Below are positions 60,662 through 64,000 of a stretch of DNA of 64,000 nt, piece by piece. Position numbers and translations under genes: made by a program. The DNA comes from Phaeosaccion multiseriatum (lineage: Eukaryota > Ochrophyta, other classes), in contig OZ218965.1 in NCBI GenBank assembly GCA_965112735.1, positions 1,054,001 through 1,118,000 of the forward strand, in the 5' to 3' direction. The notes beneath the pieces were generated by a model, which had not been told where the DNA came from, made no database searches, and worked only from the letters and a program-made list of their open reading frames with translations. Within the stretch, counting starts at the first letter, position 1, and the number at the start of each line of letters is the position of its first letter.

Positions 60662-63600
60662 TTAGAGGGCAGGGCAGTCGTCATAGAAGAGGAAGCCACA
60701 GAATCGACAGATCACATTGCCACTCGTAAAGCAGCCGAGCCCACCTCCGGCGCAGGAGGCTGCATCCTCGAAGCACTGTGGGAAGGCAGACAGAAAGCAA
60801 AAGCAAAAGGTAGAGGCAACAGCGTCCGTCATTGACATTGAGTCTCGCACGAACTTGGCGATGGCGAGGCACCGCGCGGGCTCGGACACTCGCTCGACTC
60901 CTCAGGCGCTTTGACACGCACCTGCTCATGTACGCCGCTGGGAAGGATGCCGGTGCAGGCACAGGAAGAAGTCTGCGCTGGCGCTGACTGCGCTGGGGTG
61001 GAGTCAGCGCCAGGACAGTCAGGGAAGGGGGCCGCTCCGCAGAAGCGGCAATCTTCTCCGTTAATGTCACTGTAGCAGCCTAGGCCACCACCAGCGCAAA
61101 GGGCGTCCTGATAGCACTGAGGAGAGGGAGGGAGGAGGGAGGGGGGATGGGGGTTGGAGTACGTTAGTCGCTCTGTCTGTAGGTGGTTGGTACTCGCTAG
61201 CTCCAGCTTCTCTCTGTCAGAGGGGCCATCTCACCTGCTGCTCCTGAGCGTTGGCCAGGAAGCCATTGCAGACACAGGCGTCTTGGTACCCGCCCGAAGC
61301 CGCAGGGGTAGGGGTGGTCGTCGTGACAGTTGAAGGGGGGGGAGTAGTACCAGTGCTCACAGGAGTGCTCGTAACGGTAGAAGGCTGAGGTGTGGGTGTC
61401 GGTCCGGAACTGGCAGATCCAGGGCAGTCCGGGAAGGGGGCCGCGCCGCAGAAGCGGCAGGCTTCTCCGTTACTGTCACCGAAACATCCGAGGCCGCCGC
61501 CGGAGCAAGAAGCGTCTTGGTAGCACTGAGGAGGGAAGGGGAGGGAGGTGGGATACGTAAGTAGATACGTAAGTGGAAGTGCCAGTGGTTGGTGCTCACC
61601 TGCTGCTTTAGGACGGCCGTGACCATGCCACCGCACACGCACGCGTCCTGGTAAACGCCCGACGCCACCGCGGTAGGGGTGGTGGGCTGAGGCGTGGATG
61701 CGGCAGTGGGCTGAGGTGTGGATGCGGCAGTGGGCTGAGGCGTCGATGCGGCTGTGGGCTGAGGCGTGGATGCGGCAGCGGGCTGAGGCGTCGATGCGGC
61801 AGTGGGCTGAGGTACAGGTGTGGGGCCGGTAGGAGTAGGAGGCAGCCCACCTCCCGTGTATGGCGCAACGTTTGAGCCAATCCCGTTGGCGCACTCTGCC
61901 GTAGCAGCGCCGAGGAAGCCTGCCCCCGAGTACTGCACACCATCGCGGAGACAGAAGTCAGCCAACGGAGACGGAAGGCCTTCGCTGCAGCTGTTCCCAG
62001 CGTTGATGAGTGAGGTGGAGTCGACTTCGTCGAAGAAGATGAGCAGTTTGACGTTCATGTGCTCCACGTTGCACGGCACCTGTGCCGTGATGGTGGTCTT
62101 GAGGGGCTGGCCGGGGAAGTGCGCCAGGAGGCGAATCGACTCTACGCCGTTGGCCAGCTCGGTGCGCATGCTGATGAACTCCATGTAAGGATGGTTCACA
62201 ATATCCCCCTGCAGGTTCAAGTCGATCTGCCAGCGGCAGTCCGGCAGCTTGGTAGCTCTGATGTAGTTCATCCACTCTGAGGTCGGACCGAGTCGAGGGC
62301 GGGGGGAGGGACGAGAGTGGATCAGAGGACAAGAGGCTCTCGAGTCAGCAGCGTCGATGGGAGTATAATTGCGCTTTTCGCCATGGGTACTACACGGTCC
62401 GACCTCACGCTGCCTACCCAAAGCGGCCTCACTCACTCACTCACTCAGTCAGTCAGTCAGTCAGTCACTTACTCACTCACTTATTCACTCACTCACTCAC
62501 TCCCTCACTCACTTCCTCACTCACTCACTCACTCACTCACTCACTCACTCACTCACTCACTCACTCACTCAGTCAGTCAGTCAGTCAGTCAGTCAGTCAG
62601 TCAGTCAGTCAGTCACTCACTCACTCACTCACTTAGACCTCACTCACTCACTCACTCACTCACTCACTCACTCACTCACTCACTCACTCCCTCACTTCCT
62701 CACCAGCGGGTCCTGTGCCGGCAGTGGTGCCATAGACGCCCCCCGGGGCACACAAGGAATTATCCTGAGCTCCGGCAAAGTGGAATGAGTCCGGCATGCT
62801 GCGAGGGGCCGTGCCATTGGCCACTGCCTCATGCTCGGCCGCTCCCTCCGAGAAGCCGTAGTGCGGCATCGTCACAGGCTACTCGCGAAGAGATCGAATG
62901 CACACGCACGCACACACAGTAACCACGGCGAGGAGCAGCGCGACATTAAGTGTCAGTCCGGCAGAGAGAGTACGTGTTGCCCCACAGGCTGCATACCCCC
63001 CTCCTGTAAGGCCAAAGGGCTGACTCACCGAAGTGTACCCCGTCGGGCAGCCTGCGCCCTCGAAGCGGGCCCTCCAACGGATATCGGCCGTGTCTCCGAT
63101 CTCTCCGGGATTGGTTCTTCCGTCGAAGGTGAGCGGCACGCTGGGGAGGCTGGCGTCTCTGATTCCGTAGTCCGCCATCCAGGAGTAGAGAGGCATCCAC
63201 GTGCCTCCATCGAAGCGCTCGAAGAAGACGCTATCAATGTAGGGGTTCCTCTGCCACAGATCGGAGTCCGCCATCTGTAGCCTTGTGTACCACCGAGGCA
63301 CTGCATGAGTGCACCGCAGAAAGGAGGGGATCGGGGGGAGAGACGCGTCATGCTTCGAGGCGATGCAATATGGATACAAGAGCGTCAAGGCAACCCTTGC
63401 CCAAACCTCAGCGCTCCACGCGGTGCTACTAGTGGAGGCGCTGAGTGTAGGAAGATGGCATGCAGCAGAACACTTCTCTCAGTCGCCGCACTTACATCCG
63501 GGGGGGGGTCCGTCGAAGTAGTCCTGAGCAAAAGAGGAGACGCAAGGCAAGGAGGGTGAGACGAGAGGGCTGCGGCGCCTTCATTATCCTTCAGTAGTGG

Positions 63601-63919
63601 AGCGTGCTTCCCCCCGATCCCACCATGCCCCCGCTGTCTTTCTTTTGACAGTCTTCTTGTCACACCGGCCGGTGGGGCTGCTGCCGCGTTCGTGGATGTC
63701 TGCGTGCAAGACAAAGGAGCGTACCTTCGTGGTGAGGGTCCAGGCCAAGGCGTCGTCTCGCGCTTCCCCTCCGAAGTAGTACTGGCCCCCTGGTTGGCAC
63801 TCGGCCTGCCCTACAGCATGGCGAGGGAGGCCAAGCCCTGCCAAGATGAGGGGCACAAGCAGCATCAGTGGCACTCGCTTCTTCCCCCCGCCAAACCCTT
63901 GGCCTTGCTGGCCCAGCAT
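60662..63919 (-). CDS. Secreted modular Cys-rich protein
   Basis: Eight exons: 63919-63725, 63523-63496, 63300-63029, 62878-62704, 62276-61600, 61525-61235, 61116-60922 and 60775-60662 (1947 nt, 648 residues). The N-terminus is a signal peptide (RVPLMLLVPLILAGLGLPRH, then GQAECQPGGQYYF), so the protein is secreted or wall-bound. An unrecognised ectodomain of about 330 residues follows (WYTRLQMADSDLWQRNPY, FDGRTNPGEIGDTADI, SIRLLAHFPGQPL, NCSEGLPSPLADFC region). Then a mucin-like linker of about six PQPTAAST units and three Cys-rich modules: CYQDASC-GGGLGC-CRFCGAAPFPDCP, a second nearly the same, and a terminal CFEDAASC-GGGLGC-CRFCGF-DDCP. Each module begins exactly at an exon start in phase 0. 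The modules may bind carbohydrate, but that is a guess. No catalytic motif is visible. Confidence 0.82.
61684..61805 (-). repeat. 24-bp coding minisatellite (Pro/Thr/Ser linker)
   Basis: About five to six copies of a 24-bp unit encoding PQPTAAST within exon 5 of the secreted protein gene; one copy has Ala in place of Thr. Confidence 0.9.
62425..62700 (+). repeat. CACT/CAGT alternating tetranucleotide tract
   Basis: Blocks of CACT units alternate with blocks of CAGT units in intron 4 (62277-62703) of the secreted protein gene, ending right at its donor. Confidence 0.92.
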
Positions 63920-64000
63920 TTTTATCACAAAGATGAAGAAGAGCCCTAAAGGATAGGTACTCGTAGACGTGTTTGTGACGGCCCAGGACCGCTCAAAGAA
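63920..64000. other. Upstream flank of the secreted protein gene
   Basis: 81 bp to the window edge, presumably 5' UTR or promoter. No feature is visible. Confidence 0.4.

Overview
This is a nuclear chromosome segment of an intron-rich, GC-rich eukaryote, most likely a photosynthetic stramenopile (heterokont alga). The strongest clue is the gene at 26620-29997: its product starts with a short signal peptide followed by an ASAFVP motif and a basic Ser/Ala/Arg-rich stretch, the two-part presequence used to import proteins into secondary red-lineage plastids. A D27-type carotenoid isomerase and an F-box-like/ankyrin-like gene family agree with this. I cannot name the species. There are no operons, CRISPR arrays or insertion sequences. 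All gene models below were spliced by hand; in every multi-exon model the intron phases agree and the summed coding length is a multiple of three.

Layout, left to right: 3' end of a D27-like carotenoid isomerase (+, 1-1028); YdcF-like DUF218 protein (-, 1761-3455); 1386-residue low-complexity/coiled-coil protein of unknown function (+, 3935-10362); stand-alone DHFR (+, 10667-11963); FNIP-type leucine-rich repeat protein (-, 12091-15675); PP2A B'' regulatory subunit in 14 exons (-, 16359-22916); small membrane protein (-, 24775-26259) head-to-head with the plastid-targeted protein (+, 26620-29997); molybdenum cofactor enzyme MoaA/CNX2 (-, 31252-34684); a 19-exon ankyrin/TPR protein (-, 35788-46106); intronless aminoacylase-1 (-, 46978-48312) head-to-head with an endonuclease III (+, 48630-53896). 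From about 52000 to 60450 lies a rearranged block: the 3' part of the endonuclease gene and a downstream ankyrin-like gene were duplicated, one copy ends in a 340-bp-arm palindrome, and only one ankyrin-like gene (57408-58604) looks intact. The window ends with a secreted modular Cys-rich protein (-, 60662-63919).

The genes do not form one pathway; most are housekeeping (Moco synthesis, folate, base-excision repair, N-acyl amino acid hydrolysis, phosphatase targeting). What unites the window is its DNA: almost every intron carries its own microsatellite, often purine-rich next to the donor and pyrimidine-rich next to the acceptor, and several short motifs recur in unrelated genes (GTATCACCAACTGCTGC, GTTTCAGTTTCAG, CCATCCACTGCCATCC, GGTGATTCCTATTA). 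These dispersed motifs, the palindromic duplication block, and the exon-per-module architectures of the FNIP and Cys-rich genes are the items most worth following up.
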